Notes: a model not told the origin generated them from the letters alone. Positions 55,947-63,709 are shown, counted from the first letter of the stretch. The stretch is DNA of 64,000 nt from Candidatus Leptovillus gracilis (GCA_016716065.1 JADJXA010000026.1:62001-126000); one strand, 5' to 3'. Numbers and translations are program-made.

Positions 55947-57538
55947 GCGCCACCGCCTAGCGCGCCACCGCTCAGCGCGCCACCGCTCAGCGCGCCACCG
56001 CTCAGCGCGCCACCGCTCAGCGCGCCACCGCTCAGCGCGCCACCGCTCAGCGCGCCACCGCCGACCAACAACTGGTCGTACAGGCGCAATTCCACCACCG
56101 GCTGCGTCAGCGCCGGCACGACCGCCGTTTCCACACGCAGGAGTTCGGCCACATCCACCTCGCTCCACGTCTGACCGGTGGTCAGCAGCAGTTCCAAAGC
56201 CGCCGCCACGTCACACTCTAGATGACGCGCCGCCAGATGCAGAATTCGCAAATAAGCTAAATCGGCCCGGCGTGGCGCATACTGCCGGTCCAGCGCCTCC
56301 CACGCCTGCCGAAAGACGAGCGAGGGGAACAAATCGTCCCGATACCGGTAGCGGCGAAAGCCCCCCGGTTTGCGCAGCAAGCTGTCAATGACATGGCGGT
56401 AATTCACCTGGTGGACCTCATTGCCAATGAGCCGGGCGAAGCGGTCTACCAGTTGACCGGCGTAATAAATCTCCAACGACCACTCATGGATAACCACCGT
56501 CACCATTTTGCCGATGAGCGACGTGGGCACAGAATAAGTCTTCTCCAGCACTCGAATGAGGCTGCCCTGACTGACGCGCAGCCGCAGTTTGCTGTGGTTG
56601 GCCAGCGGCGTGGCCGACAACGGCCGCATCACCGCCAATTCTTCGCGCAATCGCATCTCGCGCCGTTTGTTGCGCTTGTCCATGATGTCAAACAAAAAGG
56701 TCTCATACACCGCCAGGCTGGCGAAATCGCGGCTGCCACGCAGCAACAACTGCTGCGCCACCGACTGTTTTAGCTTGCCGTTGCTCGATTCCACATCCCC
56801 ATTCTCGTCAGACGCACCCAGATGAATCGTCTGCGGCGTCAGGCCATAGTGGGCCAGCAGCGCCAGATACTCATCGGTGTACGGCCGTTCGCGTCCCTCT
56901 TCATCACTGCGCAAGCGGCGGGTTGCCGCCGAACTGTTGTCTGTCTGGACAATTTGCGGCACATAGCCCAATTTCAGCAATGCGCTTTGTAAGCCCAGGC
57001 GCACCGCGCTCAACGATTCCGACTGCGCCACACGCCCCCATTCCCAGTTGGAATAAGGCAGGACGCTGTGGATGAGCATGTGTTTGAACGGTTGTCCCTC
57101 CAGCGTCACCTCTAGTTCGGTCATCCAGGTGCCGTCCAACTGCATCATCTCGCCTGGCTCCCGTATCTGGTCCAGACTGGCCGTTTGCTCTTGGTTCAGC
57201 GCCCGCCAGGTCGTGACACGTCGTTGCAGGGTACGCAGTTGACCCTCCTGGTATTTGCCCGGCTGCTGTTCGCACAGCCAGTCGAACAATGTCTTAGCTT
57301 CCAACTCCGGGGCCGCGGCCAGCATTTTCTCTAACATCGGCCACTCAGCAGCAAAAGCATCCGGTCGGGTCTTGTACGTCCGCGCCTTCTCTAGTTGACG
57401 GGGCAGCAAACCCGACTGCTCGTATTTGCTGACTGTTTTGCGGCTGCGCAGATTGGCTTTGGCCGCCGCCTGTTCCTGATTCTTACCCTTCTTTCGTTCA
57501 CGCATAGCAATCCTCACTTGTGCGTCGGTGGCTGTCAT
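55943..57538 (-). CDS. istA: IS21-family transposase IstA with repeat-expanded C-terminus
   Basis: A 531-residue DDE transposase: N-terminal helix-turn-helix region (about 1-60), then an integrase core with Asp135 (MQLDGTW), Asp200 (IVQTDNSSA) and Glu250 (NGDVESSNG), all present. The C-terminal 35 residues are a (GGALS) repeat produced by a 15-bp tandem repeat in the DNA, not normal for the family. It overlaps istB by four bases. The start ATG at 57538 follows AAGGAGT-type sequence on the minus strand. With istB broken, transposition activity is doubtful. Confidence 0.88.
   Translation of the reverse strand: MTATDAQVRIAMRERKKGKNQEQAAAKANLRSRKTVSKYEQSGLLPRQLEKARTYKTRPDAFAAEWPMLEKMLAAAPELEAKTLFDWLCEQQPGKYQEGQLRTLQRRVTTWRALNQEQTASLDQIREPGEMMQLDGTWMTELEVTLEGQPFKHMLIHSVLPYSNWEWGRVAQSESLSAVRLGLQSALLKLGYVPQIVQTDNSSAATRRLRSDEEGRERPYTDEYLALLAHYGLTPQTIHLGASDENGDVESSNGKLKQSVAQQLLLRGSRDFASLAVYETFLFDIMDKRNKRREMRLREELAVMRPLSATPLANHSKLRLRVSQGSLIRVLEKTYSVPTSLIGKMVTVVIHEWSLEIYYAGQLVDRFARLIGNEVHQVNYRHVIDSLLRKPGGFRRYRYRDDLFPSLVFRQAWEALDRQYAPRRADLAYLRILHLAARHLECDVAAALELLLTTGQTWSEVDVAELLRVETAVVPALTQPVVELRLYDQLLVGGGALSGGALSGGALSGGALSGGALSGGALSGGALGGGA
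55961..56050. repeat. 15-bp tandem repeat in the end of istA
   Basis: Six perfect head-to-tail copies of CGCGCCACCGCTCAG with partial copies on both sides (55946-55960 and 56051-56060). Because 15 is a multiple of three, the istA frame stays open and gains repeated GGALS peptides. A slippage hot spot, probably variable in length between strains. Confidence 0.9.
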
Positions 57539-57644
57539 TGCTTTACTCCTTACATAAATGTCAGGAGTTTAGCCGCAGTCACGTTGACGCCTAAATGGGC
57601 ATTTCTAATTGTCGTCAGTGGGTAATTCTAATTGTCGTTGGCCG

Positions 57645-57800
57645 GGCGAAGTAGAGTGTCCCAAATGTGTAACCTTTCATCTGGCCGGGTTTCGGGCCAC
57701 AAAGACAAGATGCCTACAGGGTGAAAATTTTTATGCTGAACTCGAGAACACTCCGTATTTTGTTGGCGAAATAGAGTGTGCCATATGTGTAAAGTGTCAT
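57645..57800 (-). repeat. Inverted copies of the outer end repeat, right side
   Basis: Two minus-strand copies (57645-57685 and about 57765-57800) of the CAGATGAAAGGT/ACACATTTGGGACA sequence seen at 54187-54407. The second copy is interrupted by the 126-bp MITE at 57801. Confidence 0.55.
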
Positions 57801-57926
57801 GATACTGCTGGCGAATTGTTTTATCGCTCCTAAAATGACAAAAACAGCCATTTCGAGGTCCAAAATGATCGGAATTTGTTCGTTTCATCACCGATTTTTG
57901 ACCTGTTTGAATTCGCCAGCAGTATC
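57801..57926. mobile_element. 126-bp MITE with 17-bp terminal inverted repeats and target duplication
   Basis: Perfect inverted repeats GATACTGCTGGCGAATT (57801-57817) and its complement (57910-57926) are flanked by direct GTGTCAT at 57794-57800 and 57927-57933. This is a 7-bp target duplication (8 if the next G is counted). The inside has no coding capacity. Removing it rejoins the outer end repeat cleanly, so it inserted later. Confidence 0.85.
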
Positions 57927-58061
57927 GTGTCATGTGAACAGGTATCTAATTGTGGCACATTTTCTGCCACATTCTGATTTTGAACCAAACCGTCCAAGAA
58001 TTTGGCTTCGTCCTTTTCTGTTTTTCAGGCTGACCAAGGTTATGGTAGAAGGTTGGAAGAG

Positions 58062-58619
58062 ATGGAAACAATTGAAATGAGCCAGGATATCCCCACTTGG
58101 GCAAAGCAACGTGTTCTCCCAGATGATCCCGGTTTTTTAGAAGTACGCCAGTTGCATCGTCAAGGTAGAACGCAAATCCAGTTACCCAACCTTAAAGAGC
58201 TAAAAGGCTGGTCTAAGTCTCATGGCTGGCCGACACCCATGTTTGGTTTTAAGGAATTATTTATCACCAAGCTGTTCGAAAGTAATGAGACATTTTCACT
58301 AGCGCTCAAGGAAAGCGGCATCAACATTCATATTCCCATCAAAGAACACATCCTTACAATTGAAACGCTCAAGAAATTGGATGCGTTGTATGAGGAAAGG
58401 GACGACAGTGGCCCCCTTGGAGGACGTCCTACTGGCTGGGGAACCCTGGTCAATAAGCTGCGGGAGATACGTCACCTTGTCGAAGCGGGCGTTAAGGTGA
58501 ACGTTGAAGGAACCCAGACGGTTCTGACCACGTGGCAGAGCTTCTACGAGTGGGCGCACGGCCGTTACCATATGCTTGAAGATGGTTACGACAGTTGGAT
58601 AGGTGATGACGTGTCGTAA
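58062..58619 (+). CDS. Uncharacterised protein
   Basis: A 185-residue protein of unknown family. ATG 58062 follows GGAAGAG; an upstream in-frame start at 58002 lacks a ribosome site and a later one exists at 58077. Mixed alpha/beta, soluble, with segments TWAKQRVLPDDPGFLEVRQ, GWSKSHGWPTPMFGFKEL and RPTGWGTLVNKLREIRHLVEAGVKV and a C-terminal WQSFYEWAHGRYHMLEDGYDSW. The look is that of helper or immunity-type small proteins, but no assignment is justified. It carries one ACGGCCGT octamer. Bounded on both sides by mobile-element debris. Confidence 0.55.
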   Translation: METIEMSQDIPTWAKQRVLPDDPGFLEVRQLHRQGRTQIQLPNLKELKGWSKSHGWPTPMFGFKELFITKLFESNETFSLALKESGINIHIPIKEHILTIETLKKLDALYEERDDSGPLGGRPTGWGTLVNKLREIRHLVEAGVKVNVEGTQTVLTTWQSFYEWAHGRYHMLEDGYDSWIGDDVS

Positions 58620-58628
58620 AGGCCAGAG

Positions 58629-58652
58629 CTGTCAACGGCAATTAGAAATGCC
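58629..58652 (+). repeat. Solo IS21-type end
   Basis: CTGTCAACGGCAATTAGAAA followed by TGCCC matches the outer left end of the IS21-type element at 54671 with one change, but no transposase gene follows in the expected place. A scar of a lost or decayed copy. Confidence 0.65.
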
Positions 58653-58735
58653 CTGCATTGACTCAAAAAGAACCTTGCTTTGCCATTTCAACGCCAGGCA
58701 TTTTCACGTGCATACTTTGTTCAAGTGTAGGATTT

Positions 58736-59027
58736 CGTAATTTTTGAGGATAGCCTCTCGTCCAATTAGCTGGCTATTCCACAGTTTTTGAGACAACTAT
58801 TCCGCAGTTTTTGAGAATTTCCTACAGTTATGCCTTAATTTTTGAGAATAACCTACATGACTTGTTCGCCCTATCCCACAATTATTGAGAAAGCCTACAA
58901 ATCTTCTACCGGCTTCCAGAGTAGCCGGTTTCCAAAATAGGCCATTCTCAAAAACTGTGAAACGGAATTCTCAAAAATTGTGGAACAGATTCTCAAAATA
59001 TATGGAACAGTTCTCAAAAATTGTGGG
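58736..59027. repeat. Symmetrical iteron array: five direct and four inverted copies of a TTTTTGAGA motif
   Basis: Forward copies of C(C/G)(C/T)A(C/A)A(G/A)TTTTTGAGA near 58736, 58779, 58802, 58835 and 58876 face reverse-complement copies (TCTCAAAAATTGTGG) near 58946, 58970, 58991 and 59012. A 55-bp centre separates the two groups. Spacing is about 20-45 bp. This may be two abutting multi-site element ends or an iteron-like binding region. It lies 125 bp upstream of the broken recombinase gene. Confidence 0.75.
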
Positions 59028-59151
59028 ATCCTACATCAAGAAAGGTCCCTAATTGTTACAAAACTCAACTTTATGTCAACACAATACCTTATGATAATCA
59101 CCGTTAACAAAAGCTATTGACAGATTGCAGAATTTGACATAACATAACCAC

Positions 59152-60153
59152 ATGGACAGACAAAATACAGCCCTCATCCCCCAAGATGACTGGTATGCCA
59201 TCATTGATTTGGTGACGCAGAGTGTGGACAGCCCGCACAGCAAGCGGGCCTACAGCCGCGCCCTCATTGATTTCCTGGATTGGTATGAGCAAAACGGCCG
59301 TCCCGGTTTCAGCAAAGCCACGATTAACGCCTACCGTGAAGAATTGGTGCAATCCGGCAAAAGTCGCAGCAGCATCAACCAGGCGCTGTCGGCCATCCGT
59401 AAGCTGGCGGCCGAGGCCGCCGACAACGGTTTAGTCCCCCCCACCCTGGCCTATGGCGTGGAACGAGTCAAAGGGGTCAAGCAGGAAGGGGTGCGCGCCG
59501 GCAACTGGCTGACCAAAGAGGAAGCGGAGAAGCTGGTCAACACACCAGTCACCCGCTGGCGGCAGGAAGAGATTCCCCGACCATTCTGGCGGTGATGATT
59601 GGTACCGGTTTACGACGGGCAGAAGTGGCTGGTTTGACCTGGGAGATGATTCAGCAGCGCGACGGCCGTTGGGCGATTATCGACTTGGTGGGCAAACGGG
59701 GCCGGGTACGTTCGGTGGGCATTCCGCCCTGGGTGAAGGTGGCGCTGGACAGTTGGGGGCAGGCAGCGCGGCGACAGCACGGCCGTATCTTTCTGGCGTT
59801 GAACAAAGACGGCAGCCTGGCCGGGTCGGTGCGCACCAAAGGGGGCGGCCTGACCGATGGTCATTTGACGCCGCAGGCGATTACAATGTGGTCAAGGCGA
59901 CATGCTGGCGGTGGGGTATTATAATAGGAAGGGAGAAGCGGCTTTAGCCGCCCATGACTTGCGGCGGACGGCGGCGGCGCTGGCCCTCAAAGGCGGCGCC
60001 GACCTGCGGCAAATCCAGCAGATGTTGGGCCATGCCAGCATCACGACCACCGAACGGTATCTGGAACCGATGCGCAGTTTGCAGGTGACGGCCGGTGACT
60101 TCATCCAGATTGAGCTGGCGCTGGCGGCCAATACGCCAATCCCTCCAGTTTAG
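59152..60153 (+). pseudogene. Tyrosine recombinase/integrase, frameshifted
   Basis: Three ORF pieces make one XerC/phage-integrase-type protein of about 330 residues. Piece 1 (59152-59595) holds the SAM-like core-binding domain (SKRAYSRALIDFLDWYEQNGRP; SSINQALSAIRKLA). Piece 2, from about 59577, has the catalytic Arg in MIGTGLRRAEVAGL. Piece 3 (from about 59902) has HDLRRTAAALAL, LGHASITTTERYLEP with the His and the nucleophilic Tyr. Frame changes near 59575 and 59895 break it. The catalytic residues are all still readable, so the damage is recent or sequencing-related. The iteron array upstream may belong to it. Confidence 0.8.
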
Positions 60154-60760
60154 GTGGCACTTCCGTTTTGGACAGGTTCTCCCAATACCTGTGTTGCTTT
60201 GCCTATACCTGATAAGCAGGCCCCCAATACCGTAGAATTCCCGACAAAAAAATCCTGAAATTTCTTAGAACGGCTCTCAGACTGTCAACGACAATTAGAA
60301 TTACCCACACACAAACGCAAAAAGCCCCTGACCTTCCCGCCTCTTGCCGACCCAACTTTTTGTCCATACTGTGGACTAGCGAAGCTGTCACCAAGTGCCA
60401 CATAGAGGCTAGAAATTGGTGTTTTGCAGGATAAAAAGCCTGTTTTTGACCAGGCATGAAGCCTCAAGACGTTCTATTTCGTTTTTACGGCCTTAATCGC
60501 GTCATCTGGTGCAAAATTAGCCGCTTTTGGGCAATCAACGAGATAGAAGATGAATTCTGTTTCGTTTCAGCCCAGTTTACGGCCAGCAAGTGGCACTTCT
60601 TGACAGCTTCGCTCGTTTTGGGCCTATAACGTCGTCGCCCTGGTCATAGTCTCCCTCCTCCTGGCGCATGTTCATCAACGAACGATCGGTGATGATCGTC
60701 ATTCCAAATGGGATGCGCCTGCTTCGGGTTAGCTGGGAAGACAGTCTCTTGGCTTTGCTT
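60154..60760. other. Gene-free region with a solo IS21-type end
   Basis: About 600 bp without a supported gene. At 60285-60308 there is CTGTCAACGACAATTAGAAT followed by TACCC, the right-end variant of the IS21-type element. No other structure was convincing. Confidence 0.55.
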
Positions 60761-60789
60761 TTGTTACGCTGGGCGACGGCCGTTATAAT
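60761..60789 (+). promoter_or_regulatory. Near-consensus promoter giving a leaderless crp/fnr-like mRNA
   Basis: TTGTTA (60761-60766), 17-bp spacer, TATAAT (60784-60789). The ATG used by the regulator is only 10 bp after the -10 box, so the transcript would begin at or within a few bases of the start codon. The spacer contains one ACGGCCGT octamer. Confidence 0.7.
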
Positions 60790-60799
60790 CACGCCCACG

Positions 60800-61483
60800 A
60801 TGATCTCTGACACCACCCTGGCGCAGATTATTCAACAAATCAACAACACCCCGCTCTTTGCCGGGCTGGAGGAGATTTATTTGCGAGAATTGGCGCAGGC
60901 ATCCCGCTGGCATGAATATGAAACGGGGGAGATCGTCGTCTTGGAGGGCGAAGCGCAGCGTGGTCTCTATTATTTGCAACATGGTTGGCTCAAAGTCATC
61001 AAAACATCGCCCACCGGCCGGGAACAAATTTTGCGCTTTTTAGAGCCAGGCGACACCTTCAATGAGATTGGCGTCTTTACCAACCACCCCAACCCGGCAA
61101 CGGCCGTTGCCCTAGAACCGGCTGGCGTCTGGTTGATACCTCGCGGGGCGCTGCTGCGTTTACTGCAAGAACACCCCCATTTTACCCAACAGATCATCAC
61201 GAAAATGGCTGAGCGCATGTTGTATCTGGTCTCCTTAGTAACCGACCTTTCGTTACGCCCGGTAACCGGTCGCCTCGCCCGACTATTGCTTGAGGATGCT
61301 GTTGAGGATGTGCTGGAGCGGCCGCGCTGGTACACCCAATCTGAACTGGCTGCTCGCCTGGGCACAGTGCCCGATGTGATACAACGCGCCCTGCGGTCCC
61401 TGGAAAATGATGGTCTGATTACCATGGATCGTCACCAGATTCATATTTTGAATCGCCCAGCCCTGACAAAAATCGCCTTGTAA
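60800..61483 (+). CDS. Crp/Fnr-family transcription regulator
   Basis: A 227-residue regulator; upstream in-frame starts (60668) would include the promoter and are rejected. The cyclic-nucleotide-binding-type beta roll (about 15-130) includes GEIVVLEGEAQRGLYYLQHGWLKV and LEPGDTFNEIGVFTNHPNPATAVA. The dimer helix and winged helix-turn-helix follow, with WYTQSELAARLGTVPDVIQRALRSLENDGLI as recognition region. There is no cysteine cluster for an Fe-S centre, so it is not a classic oxygen-sensing Fnr. The ligand is unknown. Two promoters just downstream share a palindrome placed as expected for activation by such a protein. Confidence 0.85.
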   Translation: MISDTTLAQIIQQINNTPLFAGLEEIYLRELAQASRWHEYETGEIVVLEGEAQRGLYYLQHGWLKVIKTSPTGREQILRFLEPGDTFNEIGVFTNHPNPATAVALEPAGVWLIPRGALLRLLQEHPHFTQQIITKMAERMLYLVSLVTDLSLRPVTGRLARLLLEDAVEDVLERPRWYTQSELAARLGTVPDVIQRALRSLENDGLITMDRHQIHILNRPALTKIAL

Positions 61484-61498
61484 CCTGATTCCATCTCG

Positions 61499-61546
61499 CC
61501 AAACCCGACAAAAGTCGGCGACTCCCAATCGTTCACCGGATACACT
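61499..61546 (+). promoter_or_regulatory. Operator plus promoter, likely Crp/Fnr-activated (copy 1)
   Basis: CCAAACCCGACAAAAGTCGG followed by CGAC at 61499-61522 contains the palindrome CCGAC-AAAA-GTCGG. Its centre is 32 bp upstream of the centre of the -10 box TACACT (61541-61546), placing it at about -41.5. The same arrangement recurs at 63631. There is no -35 box, as usual for class II activated promoters. Confidence 0.65.
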
Positions 61547-61567
61547 GGGGTTATCAGGTGAACGATT
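61527..61567. promoter_or_regulatory. Inverted repeat spanning the -10 region
   Basis: Perfect 11-bp arms AATCGTTCACC (61527-61537) and GGTGAACGATT (61557-61567) enclose the -10 box of the promoter above. Either a second operator, for a repressor, or an early-transcript hairpin. Not found at the sister promoter. Confidence 0.5.
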
Positions 61568-61641
61568 TATTATATGGGGTGAAAATCCCTACAATGGAGC
61601 AGAATGAGATGACAACGATACAAGCGCAAACGAACGCATAG

Positions 61642-62028
61642 TTGGACCGGAGACAATGGGCGCTAATCGGGTTGGCAACGGCCGTTGCCAGCATCATAGC
61701 AGTTCTTATGGTACAGGCATTGGCCATTGCCATTTGGCCCGATATTGCCCTCTTTAAACCGCTGGATAGCTACGCCCGCACAGCGCTCTTTACGCTAATC
61801 CCGGCGGCGGGGGCCACGGCTCTGTATGCCTGGCTCACCAGCCGAAAACAGCATCCAGAACAGACTTTCATCAAAATAGCCGCAGTTGTCCTAATTCTCA
61901 GCGTTATCCCCGACTATCTGCTGCCGGTAGAATATAAAACCTTCCTGGCTAGCAGCGTCACCGCCTTTTTGCATGTGGTGGCCGCGGCTGTCACCGTATC
62001 CGTTCTAATTATCGGCTATCGGCGGTAG
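61642..62028 (+). CDS. DUF6069-like small membrane protein, interrupted near its start
   Basis: A 128-residue four-helix membrane protein (helices about 8-30, 45-65, 75-95, 100-125; PLDSYARTALFTLIPAAGATALYAWL) that looks like the DUF6069 family. The expected start is ATG 61609 with GGAG upstream, but an in-frame TAG at 61639 stops it after ten codons. What remains could start only at the TTG immediately after the TAG. Either an amber mutation, with weak re-initiation at TTG, or a sequencing error. Its promoter carries the shared palindrome. Function unknown. Confidence 0.6.
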   Translation: MDRRQWALIGLATAVASIIAVLMVQALAIAIWPDIALFKPLDSYARTALFTLIPAAGATALYAWLTSRKQHPEQTFIKIAAVVLILSVIPDYLLPVEYKTFLASSVTAFLHVVAAAVTVSVLIIGYRR

Positions 62029-62065
62029 ACCAGCGCTTAAGGGATCGGGAGTACATGAGCGCGTC

Positions 62066-62383
62066 ATGACCCAATCAACACAAGGAACAGTATCCCAGCA
62101 GCGGCTGTTAGTGTGCGGCTGGATTGACGACTTGGGTGGCGAGGTCGCTCGCGGAATGCTGGTTCTGGCCCAGAATGGCCGTATGGCCGGCGCGGTAGCC
62201 GCCGTAGTGCAAAGTGGCCCAACCCAGAATGTTAGCCACATTTTGCTAGGACAGATTCCGCCAACGGCCGTTTATCGCCTCATTCCTCTTGATTTATTAG
62301 ACCGGCTGGATGAGGATCGCATCTGGCTGCGGGCATCCTGGCAACAGATTGCGACCCTGCCCCCCTATCAGCCGGAAGAGTGA
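62066..62383 (+). CDS. Small uncharacterised protein, possibly PRC-barrel-like
   Basis: A 105-residue protein of beta-rich pattern (GEVARGMLVLAQNGRMAGAVAAVV; VSHILLGQIPPTAVYRLIPLDLLDRLDEDRIWLRAS) that resembles a PRC-barrel or DUF2171-type domain, in which a strand pair is followed by a segment ending in a hydrophobic turn and acidic residues. No secretion signal. It is in line with the membrane protein upstream and overlaps the upstream start option of the cytochrome gene. Weak family call. Confidence 0.55.
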   Translation: MTQSTQGTVSQQRLLVCGWIDDLGGEVARGMLVLAQNGRMAGAVAAVVQSGPTQNVSHILLGQIPPTAVYRLIPLDLLDRLDEDRIWLRASWQQIATLPPYQPEE

Positions 62384-62403
62384 AAAACTATCGGAACGAC
62401 CGT

Positions 62404-63204
62404 ATGAAACAAACAACTTTTTTGGCCCTGGCCCTTATTTTACTGCTGATCGCCTGTGACCAAACCATGCCCAAGCCAGACGAATCGGCCGCCTCGCCCG
62501 GCATGGGCATGGGCATGGGCATGGGGCGGCAAAGCGGCATGATGGCGCTTCACCATGCACCTATTCCTGAAGCGTATGTCGGCCTGTCTAATCCAGTAGC
62601 GGCCGACGAGACCTCTTTGGAGCGGGGTGCGGAACTGTTTGCCGCGCAGTGCGCCTCCTGCCATGGGGACGGCGGCATGGGCGATGGCCCAGCCAGCGCC
62701 GGCCTGAACCCGTCGCCAGCGCCTATCGCTCATACCAGCCAGATGATGGGTGACGACTATCTTTTCTGGCGCATCAGCGAAGGCGGAGCGATGGCCCCCT
62801 TCAATTCAACGATGCCCGCCTGGAAAGGATCGTTGGCTGAGGAGGCACGCTGGGACGTGATCAATTATGTTCAGGCGCTGGGTAGCGGCGCAATAACGCC
62901 ACGCCAGGCGTTGGGCGGCGCGGCCTTTGACCCCGCCGCGCAGGCAGCCCAACAGGCGGCCATGTTGGCTACGGCCGTTAATCAGGGCGTTTTGACTCAG
63001 GCTGAGGCAGACACTTTCGCAGAAGTTCACGCGGCTGTCGAAACGGCACGCGCACAAAACACAGCCAGTATGCAGGGTAACATGGCCGATATGCAAGAGT
63101 CAATGCTGGCAGAGCTTGTCCAATCAGGAATGATTACCCAGGAGCAGGCGGCTGCCTTTAACGACATCCACAACCGGTTGCTGGATTCCGGATTGATGGA
63201 GTAG
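62404..63204 (+). CDS. c-type cytochrome lipoprotein
   Basis: A 266-residue exported protein. The start at 62404 gives a clean lipoprotein signal (MKQTTFLALALILLLIAC), the Cys at about 18 being the lipidation site. A Gly-Met repeat (GMGMGMGMG) follows. The haem motif CASCH is at residues 83-87 and TMPAWKG supplies the probable axial Met. The C-terminal about 90 residues form a charged helical extension (AEADTFAEVHAAVETARAQNTASM). A GTG start at 62380 is in frame but would bury the signal peptide. It should sit on the outer face of the membrane and carry electrons; partners not identified. Confidence 0.85.
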   Translation: MKQTTFLALALILLLIACDQTMPKPDESAASPGMGMGMGMGRQSGMMALHHAPIPEAYVGLSNPVAADETSLERGAELFAAQCASCHGDGGMGDGPASAGLNPSPAPIAHTSQMMGDDYLFWRISEGGAMAPFNSTMPAWKGSLAEEARWDVINYVQALGSGAITPRQALGGAAFDPAAQAAQQAAMLATAVNQGVLTQAEADTFAEVHAAVETARAQNTASMQGNMADMQESMLAELVQSGMITQEQAAAFNDIHNRLLDSGLME

Positions 63205-63217
63205 CCAGTTTTAGATA

Positions 63218-63424
63218 ATGAAACAGGCCATTGTGGGTTTTGAACTGGATGACGTAGGGGATTGGCGGGCGATCCTGGCCTGCACGCACAGGCAGCACGT
63301 CCGCCACAATCCGCCGCTGTCCAACCGGCCGTGGGCGCAAACGGCCGCCGGGCGCGACCGTTTTCTGGGACACCTCTTGGACTGCAAGCTGTGCGACGAA
63401 GAAAACCAGCGCCAGCAAGCGTAA
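63218..63424 (+). CDS. DUF3565-like protein
   Basis: A 68-residue protein that fits the DUF3565 family closely: KQAIVGFELDDVGDWRAILAC, then HRQHVRHNPPLSNRPWAQT and a C-terminal DCKLCDEE. The Cys/His residues could bind a metal. The function of the family is unknown. It starts 13 bp after the cytochrome gene, with no strong ribosome site, so it may be co-transcribed with it. Confidence 0.8.
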   Translation: MKQAIVGFELDDVGDWRAILACTHRQHVRHNPPLSNRPWAQTAAGRDRFLGHLLDCKLCDEENQRQQA

Positions 63425-63483
63425 TCTGAATAACGGCCGTCACCCAATCTCCCAAACCGGCATGGTCCAATCAGGCTGAACGC

Positions 63484-63604
63484 TCCTTTACAAATTTCCG
63501 GAATGAACACGGAGGGCACGGAGGAGTCACGGAGATTTGAGAGGAGAACCGAGCTTCTTTCTCCGTGAATTCTCCGTGTTCCTCCGTGTAAGAATTTGTA
63601 AAGG
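63484..63604. repeat. Long palindromic intergenic element, ACGGAG/CTCCGT family
   Basis: Outer arms CCTTTACAAATT (63484-63495) and AATTTGTAAAGG (63593-63604) are perfect. Inside, three ACGGAGG/CACGGAG units face three CTCCGTG units, so the 121-bp element could fold into one long imperfect hairpin. The same words occur at 13647-13709. Confidence 0.75.
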
Positions 63605-63630
63605 ACAGTCTGCCAGAAATGAACCATGCT

Positions 63631-63678
63631 CCAAACCCGACAAAAGTCGGCGACGGCCGTTGCCTTTCCCCCTATACT
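63631..63678 (+). promoter_or_regulatory. Operator plus promoter, likely Crp/Fnr-activated (copy 2)
   Basis: The 24-bp sequence at 63631-63654 is identical to 61499-61522, and its palindrome centre is again 32 bp upstream of the centre of the -10 box, here TATACT (63673-63678). It drives the cupin gene, whose ATG follows AAAGGAGC. Confidence 0.7.
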
Positions 63679-63709
63679 ACAGCCAGATACAACCAAAAGG
63701 AGCAACAAA

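Larger units (their letters stand above)
54671..57640 (-). mobile_element. IS21-family insertion sequence with duplicated ends
   Basis: A 2.97-kb element carrying istA and a broken istB on the minus strand. The left end has two tandem copies of CAACGACAATTAGAAATG (54671-54696 and 54697-54719). The right end has two inverted copies (57595-57615 and 57620-57640), the outer one with a TTACCC variant. Repeated subterminal sites at both ends are typical of IS21 elements. A target duplication was not identified. Solo copies of the same end occur at 58629 and 60285. Confidence 0.8.

Noticed and set aside
55933..56391. Plus-strand ORF with RHRSA repeats
   Set aside because: It is the antisense reading of the 15-bp tandem repeat in istA.
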